A stretch of 64,000 nt of DNA, taken from the NCBI RefSeq assembly GCF_937616625.2, contig NC_065571.1, positions 54,111,651 through 54,175,650 on the forward strand. Reading direction: 5' to 3'. Source of the DNA: Mercurialis annua (Eukaryota > Streptophyta > Magnoliopsida > Malpighiales > Euphorbiaceae). Below the pieces are notes generated by a model. That model saw nothing but the letters and a program-made list of their open reading frames with translations, had not been told where the DNA came from and searched no databases. Both the position numbers and the translations under genes were made by a program. Shown in pieces: positions 21,148 through 33,615 of this stretch; positions within the stretch are counted from its first letter, which is position 1; each line of letters opens with the position of its first letter.

Positions 21148-24100
21148 ATGGAGTGTTTAGGAGCTAGAAACTTTGCTGCAATGGCGGTGTTTTCTTGTCC
21201 GACGAGGAGAAGAACAGTCAGAAGAACGAGAAACACGGTGTCGTTTAGAAGAAAACGGTGCTGTTTCTATAAAGTCAGAGCAAGCAGTGATAGTTGTGTA
21301 GTTATTAAAGAAGAGTTCGCTGACGAGGAAGATTATATAAAAGCCGGTGGTTCTGAACTTGTTTTTGTCCAAATGCAGCAAAAAAAATCCATGGATAAAC
21401 AGTCGAAACTTTCCGATAAGGTTATTACTTTTACCTTTGACTGCAATAGTTACTTTTACTGTTTTTTTTTATGTTAATATCACTATTTATGCAGTTGAGG
21501 CCTATACCTACTGGAGACGATGATGTATTGGATTTGGTAGTGATTGGCTGTGGTCCAGCTGGTTTAGCTCTTGCTGCAGAATCAGCTAAGTTAGGATTAA
21601 ATGTTGGTCTTATTGGTCCTGATCTTCCTTTTACTAATAATTATGGTGTTTGGGAAGATGAATTTAAAGGTACATATTAATATATTATATACAATTGATT
21701 AGTTTTGAATGATATTAGTTTTTGTTAGTGCATGTAAATAGATTTTGTTAAGTTAATAATGGCAATAGTAAAATTCAGCTTATTGTGTATGGTATGTTAA
21801 GATCTCGGACTTGAAGGATGTATTGAGCATGTATGGCGGGATACTATAGTATATCTTGATGACGATGATCCTGTTTTGATTGGTCGTGCTTATGGACGAG
21901 TTAGTAGGCATTTGCTTCATGAAGAGTTATTAAGGAGGTAAGAGTGGCTGGAAAATTCTTGATTTTATTTGGTGTTAAAATGTGGAGTTTTATAGATGTA
22001 TAATGTTTATTAATTCCTTTTAGGTGTGTCGAGTCAGGTGTTTCATATCTTAGCTCAAAAGTGGAAAGAATTACAGAAGCAGCCCATGGTCATAGGCTTG
22101 TTGCTTGTGAACATGATATGGTGGTTTCTTGCAGGTGAATGTTATATTTAAGTCATTGTAGTTTCATTGACCTTTATTTCCAGTTTATACCCCGAGTCAA
22201 TTTTCTAAGTTATGATCATAGGCTTGCTACTGTTGCGTCTGGAGCAGCTTCAGGGAAGCTATTGCAATATGAAGTGGGAGGTCCGCGTGTTTCTGTCCAA
22301 ACGGCTTATGGTGTGGAGGTTGAGGTATGATGTGAATAAACAATGTCCTAGAGACTACACAATTTTTCAGTCATTTGTCTCATCTCCTGAATCAAACACT
22401 GCATAATTTGGAGCTTTTAATTTAATTTCCCTCCTTTTGTTATTTTCCTTTCTAGTTATATTTTTCAAAAGCTCTATTGAGTATTGAGGGTTGTACCACA
22501 TTGTCTGATTCTGCCTTCAGGGGGAGTAAAAAAAAAAGGAACATTGAATGATGATATAATTTTTTACCCTTTCGGATTTGAAGAGAAAGTATGCACAGTT
22601 CAGTTAAATTAAATAATATTTGTGTTCTTCTCCTCACAGGGAGGAATTTTAACAAATGTTATGGAGATGAAATGTTGACTTGTTGTGACATCATCAATTT
22701 CTGTTATAATGCCAGGTGGAAAGCATTCCATATGATCCTAGTCTGATGGTCTTCATGGATTACAGAGACTACAGTAAACATAAAGTCTCCAGTTTAGAAG
22801 CTGAATATCCAACATTTCTTTATGCTATGCCCATGTCACCAACAAGAGTTTTCTTTGAGGTCTGTTGAACTGGAATTTATATACGATTGAATATAATTGT
22901 ACTTATAACAATCATTGTTTATTGAGTTACAATATGCTGCAGGAAACTTGTTTGGCCTCGAAACATGCTATGCCTTTTGACTTGCTAAAGGGAAAACTGA
23001 TGTCAAGGTTAGAGACAATGGGGATCCGCATACTAAAAACCTATGAAGAGGTAATCTTTGTAACCAAAACTGTGATATTTGTTTATTGATTTATACCAAA
23101 ATTGGGCTGTATCTCGGGCAAAAATGAAATGACTGTTTATCGTACATAATGCCAAAATGCCTCAAGTTCCTGCTGCCTGCAAGAAGATTTGGCCTATGGG
23201 ACCTCTACCCCGAGCAACTAACTATTTGGCATGCACTACACATTTAGTGCTCGTGGATACTAGCTTCTTAACTAACATTATTTATCATGCATTAAAAATA
23301 TTGTTGATGATATTTTTCTTTGGGAGCATAACAGAAGGTTTCCATTATTTTATGCAGGAGTGGTCTTATATACCAGTTGGTGGTTCATTGCCTAACACCG
23401 AGCAGAAGAACCTTGCATTTGGTGCTGCAGCTAGCATGGTGCATCCAGCCACAGGTAAAAAGAGGATGACATAAGCTCTACTTTATTGAGAAAACTCAAA
23501 TTTGATAGAACCTTTCTTTCTTGCTTTTTCAAACAGGATATTCTGTAGTCAGATCATTGTCAGAAGCTCCTAATTATGCTTCTGTAATTGCAAATATATT
23601 GAAACAACACCAAGCTATGGGCAAGCTTACCAGTAGAAGTAATGCAATCTCAATGCAAGGTATGGTATTTGGGGACATAATATCAAAAGTAGTAATGCAA
23701 TCATTTATTTATCGTGGCAAAGTGATTCCATTTGCATCAAAGTACTTATAATGGAAGATTTGTCTTATGTCTTACTCATTCCTCTTCTCAGCTTGGAATA
23801 CTCTTTGGCCGCAAGAAAGGAAACGTCAAAGGGCATTCTTTCTCTTTGGACTAGCGCTTATAATTCAACTGGATATTGAGGGAATTAGGACGTTTTTCCG
23901 CACCTTCTTCCGCTTACCCTGCTGGTATTTACTAATCTCCTTTTACCTTATTTTTTCTTTTATTTATCTTTATTTAATTAATTATGTCTTCTGTAGTTAT
24001 AATATAGTTGTATGCATAACTTTCACCATATCCTAGTTGATGATTTTGAATTTCAAATGTGCGTTTATTCTGGAAAGAAATTTTAAATGTGCTTAGACGT

Positions 24101-25014
24101 TTATTATGGAAATGCTGTGACATATGGGGATATTGGAAAATTAAATCTTACGTCCTTTGCATATGGTAGAATAGAACATAAATTTATCATTAGGATCTTG
24201 CAAAGTCAGTAAGGTGAGTCCTAACAAAAAGACATGTGGATACATGCGGTTAGAGGTAAAACCAGGAGACAGTGAAGCAAGTATCAATGAAGGAACTTCT
24301 GACATAAATCTCTTCTAGTTTGCCTGACTAGTGTTTCCAAGTTTTATGACACACCTTCCTCTGGCATCTTCTAATCATTAAGGTAATATTCAAAAAAGTT
24401 TCATATATTTCCAAGAGTTCAAGTTGAGGGTTATTTTGAGAATGGAAATTAGCCATTGACAATGATTTACATCTGGTAACAATGTAAAATGACATTACGA
24501 GCTATGATATCAGACAGGGCATGAGCCTTTTTTCCTGAATCCAATAGCCAAACTGCTTTTAAGTGGCTGTTGTAGCATAATCTAATTTTTGAGCTCAATG
24601 AAAGAATGCAGATTTTTGTTTCTTAAAGCCATGAGTATAACTGAAAACTCAGCTCAATAATACCAAAAACTTGGAATTGCAGAATGCCATTACAATCTTT
24701 CTTTTGTACCACCCACCTAATCTCTTCAGCAGATGCTATAGAATGTCATTGTGGATGTGCAAGATTATTAATTTTTTCAACTGCATTATGAGTCAAATCT
24801 CGGACTAATGTTCTTGACTACTTAACTGATGCATGTGATTTTTCGCAGGATGTGGCGGGGATTCCTCGGTTCGAGTCTGTCATCAGCTGATCTAGTATTA
24901 TTTTCATTATATATGTTTGTTATTGCACCAAATGATTTAAGAATGTCCCTTGTTAAGCATCTAATGTCTGATCCAACCGGAGCCACTATGATAAGAACTT
25001 ATCTCACACTATAA
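21148..25014 (+). CDS. LCYE: Lycopene epsilon-cyclase
   Basis: Chloroplast FAD-dependent enzyme that forms the epsilon ring of lycopene. It directs carotenoid flux to alpha-carotene and lutein, against LCYB. Eleven exons: 21148-21420, 21495-21669, 21802-21937, 22024-22134, 22222-22324, 22716-22859, 22943-23050, 23358-23454, 23537-23659, 23792-23924 and 24849-25014. They give 522 residues, the usual length. An Arg/Ser-rich transit peptide covers about the first 45-50 residues. The dinucleotide-binding motif VIGCGPAGLALAAES starts at residue 107. Further landmarks are NNYGVWEDEF, FMDYRDYSKH, YAMPMSPTRVFFEETCLASK, IPVGGSLPNTEQ and the hydrophobic C-terminus FLGSSLSSADLVLFSLYMF, which is epsilon-type rather than beta-type. 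The ATG at 21148 is the first in frame. The last intron (924 bp) is the longest. Confidence 0.97.
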
Positions 25015-26344
25015 GACCCATCTTTTCTATTGGCATTCTAGAATCACGCGTAGCCCACAAATGCCTTAAGTTCTAGCAAGTAGTTGTATATACACATTCT
25101 GTTTGTATATTATGTTTCTTAATTTTGAACTTCTCACTCAACAAGCAGATGAATAGTTTATGACAGTTTATGTTTTGGTAAATAGTTGGTTTAAATTTTT
25201 GAAACTTAAAGTTAAAACACTAAACTTATGCAGCATCCATCAAATATTTTTCTGCCAATACCAGCTGATTGTGGTCTTATTGTGGTTGCTTACTTATTAC
25301 TTAGGACCGACTAAGCATTCTAACCGACCGAACTGATGAATTTTGGCCGGTTTGGTTCACTGATAAGTTAAATTGAATCAGGACAGGTGGTGTGAACTCT
25401 GATTTGATCCGGGTATTCAATCCTGCCGCTGAGATGCTCAATTAGGAAAACTTGGCCGGTTTGGTTCGGTTATAAGTTAGATTGTTTTGGCTTCAGTCTT
25501 GATTTTTTGTTATTTGGTTCGGCTTTGATTTAACTTTTTAAATAAAATTGACCGAACCAACCGAATAGCCAAATTTTTGATTGTAAAAAAAATTATATAG
25601 TTGTTTTTTATAGTTTTCTTGGTTTTAACCGACCCAACCAATATTTCGATTTTTTTCAGTTTTCTGTTCAGTTTGATTTTGAAATTTCATTTGTGCTTTT
25701 TGGCAGTTCAATTTCAGTTAACATGTAACATCGGTCAGGTTTAATTTTGAGCTGGTCAATTCTCAGTTTGGTCAGTTTTAGATAGTTAACCGAACCGACC
25801 TAATCCTCCTCCTATTATTACTCGTTATGAAATGTGAAAAAACAGCGGTTGCTCCATAGCTAAAAATTTCCAAATCATGTTTGACAAGAAAAATAAGTAT
25901 TTCATATGCCGAACCCAGCATCTTAGAGAACAAAATGCAATCTCACAATCCCCAGTCCTCAAAATTCAATCCTCTATTGATGAAATTTTGCTTTCCAACT
26001 AAGACTTCAATCAAAGGCCACGCATCATGAGCAATACCACACAAAATAGATTTTAGAAAATTATTATTACTTATTCTTTTTAGTATCTAACTTTTTATAT
26101 AATAACATGACGCAAAGTTGTATTGGATAATTTTCACACAAAATGTGAGTGAAAAGCAGATAAATGACAAAAGAGAAACCAAACCAATTTTGCCTTTACA
26201 CTTTTTTTGGTGGGTTCATTTAAGCCCGTTCCAACAAACACAAGCCCATTTATGCTGCATAGGCCCAGTGAAGGAAGAACAAAAAAATCTCAACTCTTAA
26301 ACCCTACTGAAAATCAATCACGGTTCTTCTACACAGTCTGAACA
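25015..26344. other. Intergenic LCYE / RPS9 with a decayed repeat
   Basis: The LCYE 3'UTR is followed by a degenerate repeat from about 25310 to 25805 made of GGTTCGGTT / AACCGAACCGACC words in both orientations. This is the look of old hAT-type MITE remnants, and no target duplication is visible. The RPS9 promoter follows. There is no gene. Confidence 0.5.
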
Positions 26345-29153
26345 ATGATCTCACGTTTGCTTCCAAGACCCTCTCAATTTCGTCTCTTATACAATCTCTC
26401 CTCCAAATCACAATCATCCAATTTTCTCGTCAGACATTTTTCCTCCGATCAAAACGACAACAGAAATAGCAGCAGCAACTCACACTCCGACTCCAATTTA
26501 TGGAAGCTTTCCACTGATGAAAAATTCGATTCGTTTTTCAATTCAGATTCCAATGTAGACAGCCTGTCCGGAATTGCTGATCCTCCAGGGGTTGGACAAG
26601 AGTCATGGTTAGCGGAGGAGAAGAGCGGTGGCGGTGGCGGTAATGAGTGGCTGAATTCGGATTCGTATAAGATGTGGAGCTTGGATGAAGCTGAGAGTGA
26701 GAAAAAAACTGGGTTTGACATTGGACAGATTGCTACTGATAATACCAATAGTGAAATTGTTAGTACTGCGAATTTGGAGAATGAAAAATCCGACGAGCAA
26801 TCTCTTGAAGAAGAGGAGAAGCAGCTCACTGCCATACTTAAAGGTAGTTTTCTTTAATAAAATCAGATTATAATATGTTGTAGCTAATTTGTATCGGAGG
26901 TGTTTCATTTAATGTGCATAGATGTTGTTATGATTAAATTTGATCCAATGTGTGTGTGTGTTGTTTTAGGTCCGAATCGTGCATTTGGTGACCTAATTGC
27001 AGCGTCGGGAATTACTGATGCTATGCTGGACAGTTTGATTGCTCTAAGGGATTTTGAGGGGGTTGAGGGACTGCCTTCTTTAAGTGAAATTGAGGACATA
27101 CGCTATGAGAAGAACACTAAAAAATCTACTCGAGCGGAAATTGAGCGGCAGAAGCAGGAAGAAGTTGCTAATGCTAGAGTGAGACAAGTTGATGACAAAG
27201 GAAGAGCTTATGGTACTGGAAGAAGGAAGTGTAGTGTTGCTCGTGTTTGGATTGAACCTGGTGATGGGAAATTTGTAATTAACGATAAAGAATTTGATGT
27301 CTATTTTCCTATGCTTGATCATCGAGCTGCCCTATTACGACCTTTTTCTGAGACTAAGACCTTGGGTCTTTGGGATATTAAGTGCACTGTACAAGGAGGT
27401 GGTACTACAGGTGAGTTTGAGCATTTCTATCCTTCTTGTAAACTTAACCTTTCTATGTGTGTTTTAGCTGACATTCTATTACCCCATGCCATAATATGCT
27501 TCAGCTTGCCAAATAGTAACCATTCTTTATGTTTTATGAAATAGTAATTTGCTGAACTATTTTTCATTCCTGACTTAGCAAATACTTTTTGTAACATTCC
27601 CTTGCTGAACAAAGTAAAACCCAGCTGTTGGCCTAAGATTATAGCGGCATTTATGTGTCTTTGATATTAGAGTTTAAATACATTCCCGCTAATGCTTTGT
27701 ATTGCTTGTTCTCATTAAGCTCATCCTCTTATGCATCTAGCTGTCACACTCAAAGTGTAGTTCCTATGGCTTGTAGTATTGTCTTCTCGAGTAATTTGAT
27801 TGCCGTTGAAGCATAATATGTTATGCTTTGTACATAGACTATTTGTTTGTTTGAATTTGAAGCTCCTTTTTGGGAAAATTCAGATATTTGAATAGAGGTT
27901 TTGGTTGACAGCAAGTGTCTCCGCGAATTTATTAGTTTTCCTTTCATTCTTGAATACACGTAAGGCCATCCCCTTCTCCCCTCTATTCTCACTTCTAGCT
28001 TTTTCCGGTGTTTTGATTACTTGGAAGAGCTGGTAAGTCTGGTTGGTCAATTTTTGTTCGTTGACAATATCCATGCCTAAAGATCTTTTTTATTATTACT
28101 AGAGCTTCATATTGCTGGTTTGAGTTTTTAGTCCTTGGGCAGAAAAATATGTTTTTCCTACTACAGTTGATTCTTAGACACTTATATTTCTGGTATCCTT
28201 AACATAGCACATCTAGAATGTGAGATCTTACTATAAATATAAGCCGTCACCCATTTTTTGGGATTACATGTTCGCAGAGCTGGACTCACTGTGTGTTCTT
28301 AAGAATTTGACAACTTAAACATGTTTTGTTTTATCAAAATACTATTTGGTAGTAATGTGTTGACTAAGCAGGCTCAAGCTAGCTTAAACATGTGTTATTC
28401 TCAAAAAAAAAGAAAAGCAGTCTTAGAAGAGCACCATTTATTTGGAATTTGCAATAAAAGGACCATTCTTTTGCTTTTTAGATGCTGATGATTTTGAGAG
28501 CATCATGTGAAGTCTCCTGCTTCCTTCAATGTTAGTTTTCCTTGTATTTTGTTCACTATATAATATCAATTTTTTAAGTTATTTGGGTTTAGTATGATAC
28601 TTTGAAGATATCTGAGATTGCCATTCAACCTTGCAAGCATGCTTGGGCTAACTACCGAATGAGTTTACTTAATTTATGTGTTGACCGGAGAGTTTATAGT
28701 TATCCTCACACAAAACTGAACTTAATTTTTGATATTTTTTCACATAACCTTATCCCATGGTGGTTTAAAGAATAATTGATGATGACAGGTCAAGTTGGAG
28801 CTATTCAGCTAGGAATCAGCAGGGCCATGCAAAATTGGGAACCAGATTTACGTGCTCCCCTCAGAAACGGTACAACTTCATCAATCATAGTAGCATACCC
28901 TTCATTTTGCTTTTATTAAATTATATAGTTTCAAATTCAGTACCGCAGTTTTTCTGCGGCTGAAAATTAGTGTTGTGAAGAAATTGGTTTCTACATGCTA
29001 TTATTTGTGTAAGCAGTATAACATTGAAATGCATTGATTGTTGTCTTTTTTGTGCTGCCAGTTGGTTTCTTGACGAGGGATCCTCGCGCTGTTGAAAGGA
29101 AGAAACCAGGAAAAGCCAAGGCAAGGAAAAGCTTCCAATGGGTCAAGCGTTGA
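26345..29153 (+). CDS. RPS9M: Small ribosomal subunit protein uS9, mitochondrial type
   Basis: Ribosomal protein S9 of the organelle small subunit; its C-terminal tail reaches the decoding centre. Exons 26345-26843, 26970-27410, 28789-28869 and 29062-29153 give 370 residues. The long N-terminus (about 1-230) starts [20 protein letters not shown], an Arg/Ser-rich mitochondrial presequence. A poorly conserved acidic region follows, as in plant RPS9M. The S9 domain then runs to the end: [36 protein letters not shown] and the basic tail [18 protein letters not shown], with the conserved terminal KR. The N-terminal extension makes the mitochondrion more likely than the plastid, whose S9 is shorter. 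Intron 2 is unusually long (1378 bp). Confidence 0.93.
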
Positions 29154-29957
29154 TCAAGTTTACAATTTTATACAATTAGCTTGACATGTCTTTTGTAATG
29201 TAGCTTGTAGTTGATAATTAACCTTATGAAGATTTCGACATGGAGAGAGTTGACCTGTTATACCCTTGTGCACACTCTTCCCTTTTTCTTGATTGATAAA
29301 TCCGTTTTGGGCAATAAATTAGAAGCTTGGAGCTATTTTTATAATCTGTTGTTCTCGTACTAGGAGTACCTTGTGCAATATATTTGTAGTTGTATTCTGT
29401 TTGAAATATCATCTGTACGAAACGTTTCGTAAACAAGACAGGTTGATTGGATGAAGCGTCCATGCTACATAGCCTCCAAACGTTACAGGACATGAACGCA
29501 TTCTTTTACAATTTAGGATTAATTAACGTGAAATTAGAGACTATTATTCCCAATTAATTAAAATTGTTAAATACTATACGAGTTAAGTGATTCTAAGGCA
29601 TAAGTTTATGGACCATGATGACCTTTGCTCCTTCTCTTTGTTCCTGAACGATATTAACTGCCTGTATCTAAAAGTGCAACGCTTAAAAATAACTACTTGC
29701 TATACGACGTCATTTTACCCTCAAATTAGTTTTCAACGTCTTCTTCTTTTGTGCTACTACTGCGACTCAACCCTTGATCAATCATCTTGTAATTCAGGTC
29801 ATAATTACTCCAATCTAATTCAATTTTTATTTTCATTTCTCTCTACTTTACCCAACCCTAGAAACCAATGTGAAAGATACCGTTGTAGATTTTGAGTGCT
29901 CAATTAGCAGCTGGAGATCGAGAAAAATTAGCAAAGGGAGTAGTTTGAGTTCAAAAA
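29154..29957. other. Intergenic, no feature seen
   Basis: RPS9 3'UTR, then a promoter region for the small gene at 29958. Frames in this stretch are short and do not resemble known proteins. Confidence 0.5.
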
Positions 29958-30435
29958 ATGGCGAGCTATCTATGGAGGAAATATGCAGATTATGTGTATA
30001 CAAAGTGGGAGAGAACGCTTCTTTGGGATATGATTGAACCGTATAGAAGACCTAAATCTTTTACTCCTCTCGTCACTATTTATGTTGCCGCTTTTTACAC
30101 CGGCGTCATCGCCTCCGCCATTACTGAGCAGCTCCACAAAGTAAATCACTGGTTATTCTAATTCCTTAACATTTTTTATATTTTATGAAATTGATTTCAT
30201 TGTAATTGAATTAGCTAGTTCAGATTTTGCTGTAATTGTTGTAGTAGCTGGATAATTGTAAAGTTTGATGGTCTATAAGGCGATGAAATTATTGTAATTC
30301 TGATTGAAGAATTCTGTTTGTGGTATTGAGCAGGAGAAATACTGGGAAGATCATCCTGGTGAAATGGTGCCTCTAATGAAGCCAAAGTTCTATTCAGGTC
30401 CGTGGAAGATTCTTCGAGGAGAGGTTCCCAGATAA
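29958..30435 (+). CDS. 94-residue mitochondrial-type membrane protein, possibly complex I subunit P1-like
   Basis: Two exons, 29958-30140 and 30334-30435, join in phase to 94 residues: MASYLWRKYADYVYTKWERT, then LLWDMIEPYRRPKSF, one hydrophobic segment (about 38-58, PLVTIYVAAFYTGVIASAI), and a polar tail rich in Trp, Pro and Lys ending RGEVPR. The sequence is highly plant-like and of the size of a conserved plant protein reported with respiratory complex I (the plant-specific P1 subunit, Arabidopsis At1g67350). I make that link from memory of the sequence, so the function is tentative. The gene structure is solid, because the splice sites are clean and the peptide continues across them. Confidence 0.8.
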
Positions 30436-31013
30436 TCAAAATCGGAACAGACATCTTACTTTACTTGCTACAGGTTTGATAGAATTTCACAAACAATTAT
30501 TAACTGTTGCTTGAAAAAAAAGTACTAGAATAAGTCTTGTTTTTGTGATGAAGATGATGATGATGTTTTTATGGTTGATCAAAACCCGGTTTTAAAAGAA
30601 ATTTCCCTTGCGTGACTGTGTATTGGGTTTCGGATGCCATGGTCATGGTGTATCACAGAATTTGTATAATGGAGATAGATGTTGAGATCTTTGAGATTGA
30701 GGCATTAGTTTGATAAATTTGGTGTTTGAACCCTTTATTTTAGGCATCATACATGCTCTCTTTAGAACCTGTAACAGAATCTATTGATTATGTGTGCTGT
30801 GTGCATGCCCCAAATAGACCAGATCTAAAATCTTGTTCCTACAAATATGAACCATTAGGACTACAGGTCAATGAATTGTGTAGGTTAATTACATTTCACA
30901 TGCTTCTCTCTTGACCTTAGAAAACAGTTATGTCGTCTATTTTTTCTCCCCCATTATCGGTTTGAATTTCTTGAGAATCTCCTCCCTCCTCTTTTTGTGT
31001 CTAGATCAAAGAA
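30436..31013. other. Intergenic / PRA1 leader
   Basis: 3'UTR of the small membrane-protein gene followed by the PRA1 upstream region. A CTAG acceptor-like site just before 31005 might belong to a leader intron, but no matching donor can be chosen with confidence. Confidence 0.4.
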
Positions 31014-31631
31014 ATGACAACATATGGAACAATACCTGCAGAATCACTCCCGTCACCAAATCTACGTGTCATTTTAAACGCGAGAGAAAAGATTGAATCC
31101 AACCTTGGTACAATCAAACCATGGAGGGAAATGTTGAGACTGCAATCTTTCGAACTTCCTCCGACATTCAACGAAATTTTTCAAAGGATCACGACAAATG
31201 CTGCATATTTTCGTTACAACTATGTTATCGTCATACTATTAATCCTTTTCCTCAGCCTGCTTTGGTACCCCATTTCGTTAATAGTCTTCATAATTATGAT
31301 GGCGGCTTGGTTGTTTCTGTATTTTCTACGTGATGATCCGTTGGTGATTTATGACATGGTTATGTCTGATAATGCTGTGATGACATTCTTGTTGATGGTT
31401 ACTATTATGTTGCTTTTGCTTACAAATGTAAGTGACAACATTATCATTTCCCTCTTTATAGGGGTGATGGTGGTTGTAGTTCATGGGGCGTTTAGGAATA
31501 CTGATGATTTGGTGCTCATTGAAGATGAAGGGTTTGGTTCGGTTGGTGTATTGCGCAGTAGAAATAATACAGGCGTTGTGCATCTCAAGAATGCCGCGTC
31601 TTCTTCTTTTTCTGCACCTACCCGTGTTTAG
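31014..31631 (+). CDS. PRA1: PRA1 family protein (prenylated Rab acceptor)
   Basis: Small integral membrane protein of the endomembrane system that interacts with prenylated Rab GTPases and acts in vesicle trafficking. It is a single exon of 205 residues, as usual for plant PRA1 genes, which are intronless. The N-terminus is polar, with KPWREMLRLQSFELP near residue 40-55. Two hydrophobic hairpins follow: residues about 73-112 (YNYVIVILLILFLSLLWYP onward) and about 118-160, separated by the conserved FLRDDPLVIYD. The C-terminal tail (HGAFRNTDDLVLIEDEG...) is cytosolic and Ser-rich. The subgroup looks like the plant PRA1.E/F type, which I have not resolved. ATG 31014 is the first in frame after a run of stops. 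Confidence 0.93.
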   Translation: MTTYGTIPAESLPSPNLRVILNAREKIESNLGTIKPWREMLRLQSFELPPTFNEIFQRITTNAAYFRYNYVIVILLILFLSLLWYPISLIVFIIMMAAWLFLYFLRDDPLVIYDMVMSDNAVMTFLLMVTIMLLLLTNVSDNIIISLFIGVMVVVVHGAFRNTDDLVLIEDEGFGSVGVLRSRNNTGVVHLKNAASSSFSAPTRV

Positions 31632-32206
31632 TAAAAACAAAAAAATTGTGAAATAATGTTTCCATAATGGATTTGTTGTTTACTGCCCATCTTTTTGCTT
31701 GAAAACTTGCTTTCGCGATTGCATAAACATTTTTCTTCTTGTTAGCTAGCATTGTTGCCCTTTGATACTGTTTCTACTGATCTCGTTAAGGCTTTTGTGC
31801 TATTATTATGCAAGCCACCTTCATGTTATTCATATTTAAGCATCGCTATAATCCTATGTAGAAGCGTTTCGAGATTTAGAAGCGTTTCCGGAAATAGAAA
31901 TGTTGAAACATAGGACTAATTAAATAATTCTTCATACATCCCCTTCTTTTCAAGTGTTGAACCTTGAAAATTACGTTGATGTAGACTGCAGGAGCTCAAA
32001 TGATAGACTAATATACGGAATGACAAAAGTCTTTGTTGGTGTTTCGTCTGAGATGGGTAGTCTAATTATTTTGATCAGTCTCTAAATCATGCATAATGAG
32101 TCATTCGATAGTTTCCTTACGTTTAAGTAACGTAAATTATTTCAGCCATCTCTGCAAAATAATGTCTTCTCTCACTTTAATTCTTTTTTATTGTATATAA
32201 TCATTT
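31632..32206. other. Intergenic, 3' flank of PRA1
   Basis: PRA1 3'UTR and AT-rich sequence up to the MITE at 32207. I see nothing else. Confidence 0.45.
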
Positions 32207-32711
32207 GGCCTAATGTCTTAAAAAACCCCGACCTTTTAGCCCCTTTTCAATTATACCCTGACGTTGAAAATTTGTCAATTTTACCCTATTTTGCATTTTT
32301 GTGTTTCAATTGTACCCTGAAATATTAAATTAACGTCTTTTTTACTTGAAAAAAAATTTAAAAACACCCTCCATGTCTAGCATATATTAATTGTATGTTT
32401 TTAAAATTTATTTAAATTTAGTTAAATTAATTAAGAATTTAAAATAGTGTTAATTTGATTATGGTTTTTAGTTAGTTTTTAATAATAAAGGACTTATTTG
32501 TACTTTTTTGAAGAAAAAAGAATTTAATTTCATCTTTAGACTTAGTTAATTGAATGATTTCATCATTTAAGTAAAAAAATTAACAAAAATTAAAAAATTG
32601 GGGTACAATTGAAAACGGAAAATTCAAAAGTGGGTAAAATTGACGATTTTTCAACGTCGGGGTGGAATTGAAAAAAAGTCTAAAGGTGAGGGGGTTTTCA
32701 GTGATTAGACC
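32207..32711. mobile_element. Mutator-type MITE (505 bp)
   Basis: Ends GGCCTAATGTCTTAAAAA and, complemented, GGTCTAATCACTGAAAA. An exact 9-bp duplication TAATCATTT flanks it (32198-32206 and 32712-32720). The inverted arms share ACCTTTTAG and CAATTTTACCC-type words with the elements at 12847 and 46530, so these are related families. It is non-coding. Confidence 0.9.
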
Positions 32712-33615
32712 TAATCATTTAGTGGAAGTGCATTTTCTTTAGCGGCTGCTGGAGCTGATCAAAACCACAACTTTTACTTTTTGTCATAAGACTCGACAAC
32801 ATACGAAATGCCACATGCCCGCAGCCACTTTCTTGTAATAGTATTAGCACTTATAAAGGCTATGGTTCCATTCCTCATTTAATCATACCATATGTTATAA
32901 GGTAATGCCATAAAAAAAATTAGGTGATATTACATGGCGAGATGTTGGAATCGAAGAAAGAATGTTAATTGTTCAAATTCTCACTTTTTTTTATTCATTA
33001 AAGACTAAATTGCCATGTGAGTTGCACATTAAAAGGTAGCTCATTTTAATGAGCGTGCTTAAAGTAAAGGCTCTTCTTAAAGGAACCGACCGTAGAAACA
33101 AGGAGCATGCTATGAGATAGGTGGCGAAAAGAGATTTGATAGCGAATTACTCGACTTGATGGAGAGTGAGATACTCTCTAACTCAAGCACGAAATCAGCA
33201 TTGAGTTAACGATCATGAGAGCGATAAAAGTGATAAAACTCTTTTCTATATATCTATATGGATTGAATCAACATAACTTTCGAAATTGAATCAAAACCAA
33301 TTAGTCGAATCGAAATAAATTCAGCTATTTAGTTCGGTTTCGGGTCATATAAACAAATAATTTAATTATTAATTAACTGTGTATACATTTAAATTTAAGA
33401 TTTCCATAAATTAGTGATAATACAATAATACTAATCACATCTTCTCTACAACAAAACAACAAATCAAGAAGAAAGGCCAAAAGCCAAGTGTTGTTTAATT
33501 TATTAACGTAAAAGACAAATGTGTGTACAATTTGCATGCTAATTAAGCATACTTTCTTTTATTTAAATGATCAATTAAATTATGAATACACATTTCCAAA
33601 TAATAATAACTCAAA
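32712..33615. other. Intergenic, 3' flank of cytidine deaminase
   Basis: Includes the right copy of the 9-bp target duplication and the cytidine deaminase 3'UTR near 33480-33615 (minus strand). No gene is seen. Confidence 0.45.

Noticed and set aside
27427..28074. Minus-strand frames in RPS9 intron 2
   Set aside because: No conserved motifs; they lie inside a well-supported intron.
31858..31912. GAAGCGTTTCGAG / GCGTTTCCGGAAAT words resembling the TTTCCG-rich hAT MITE
   Set aside because: Too short and without termini or target duplication to be called a copy.
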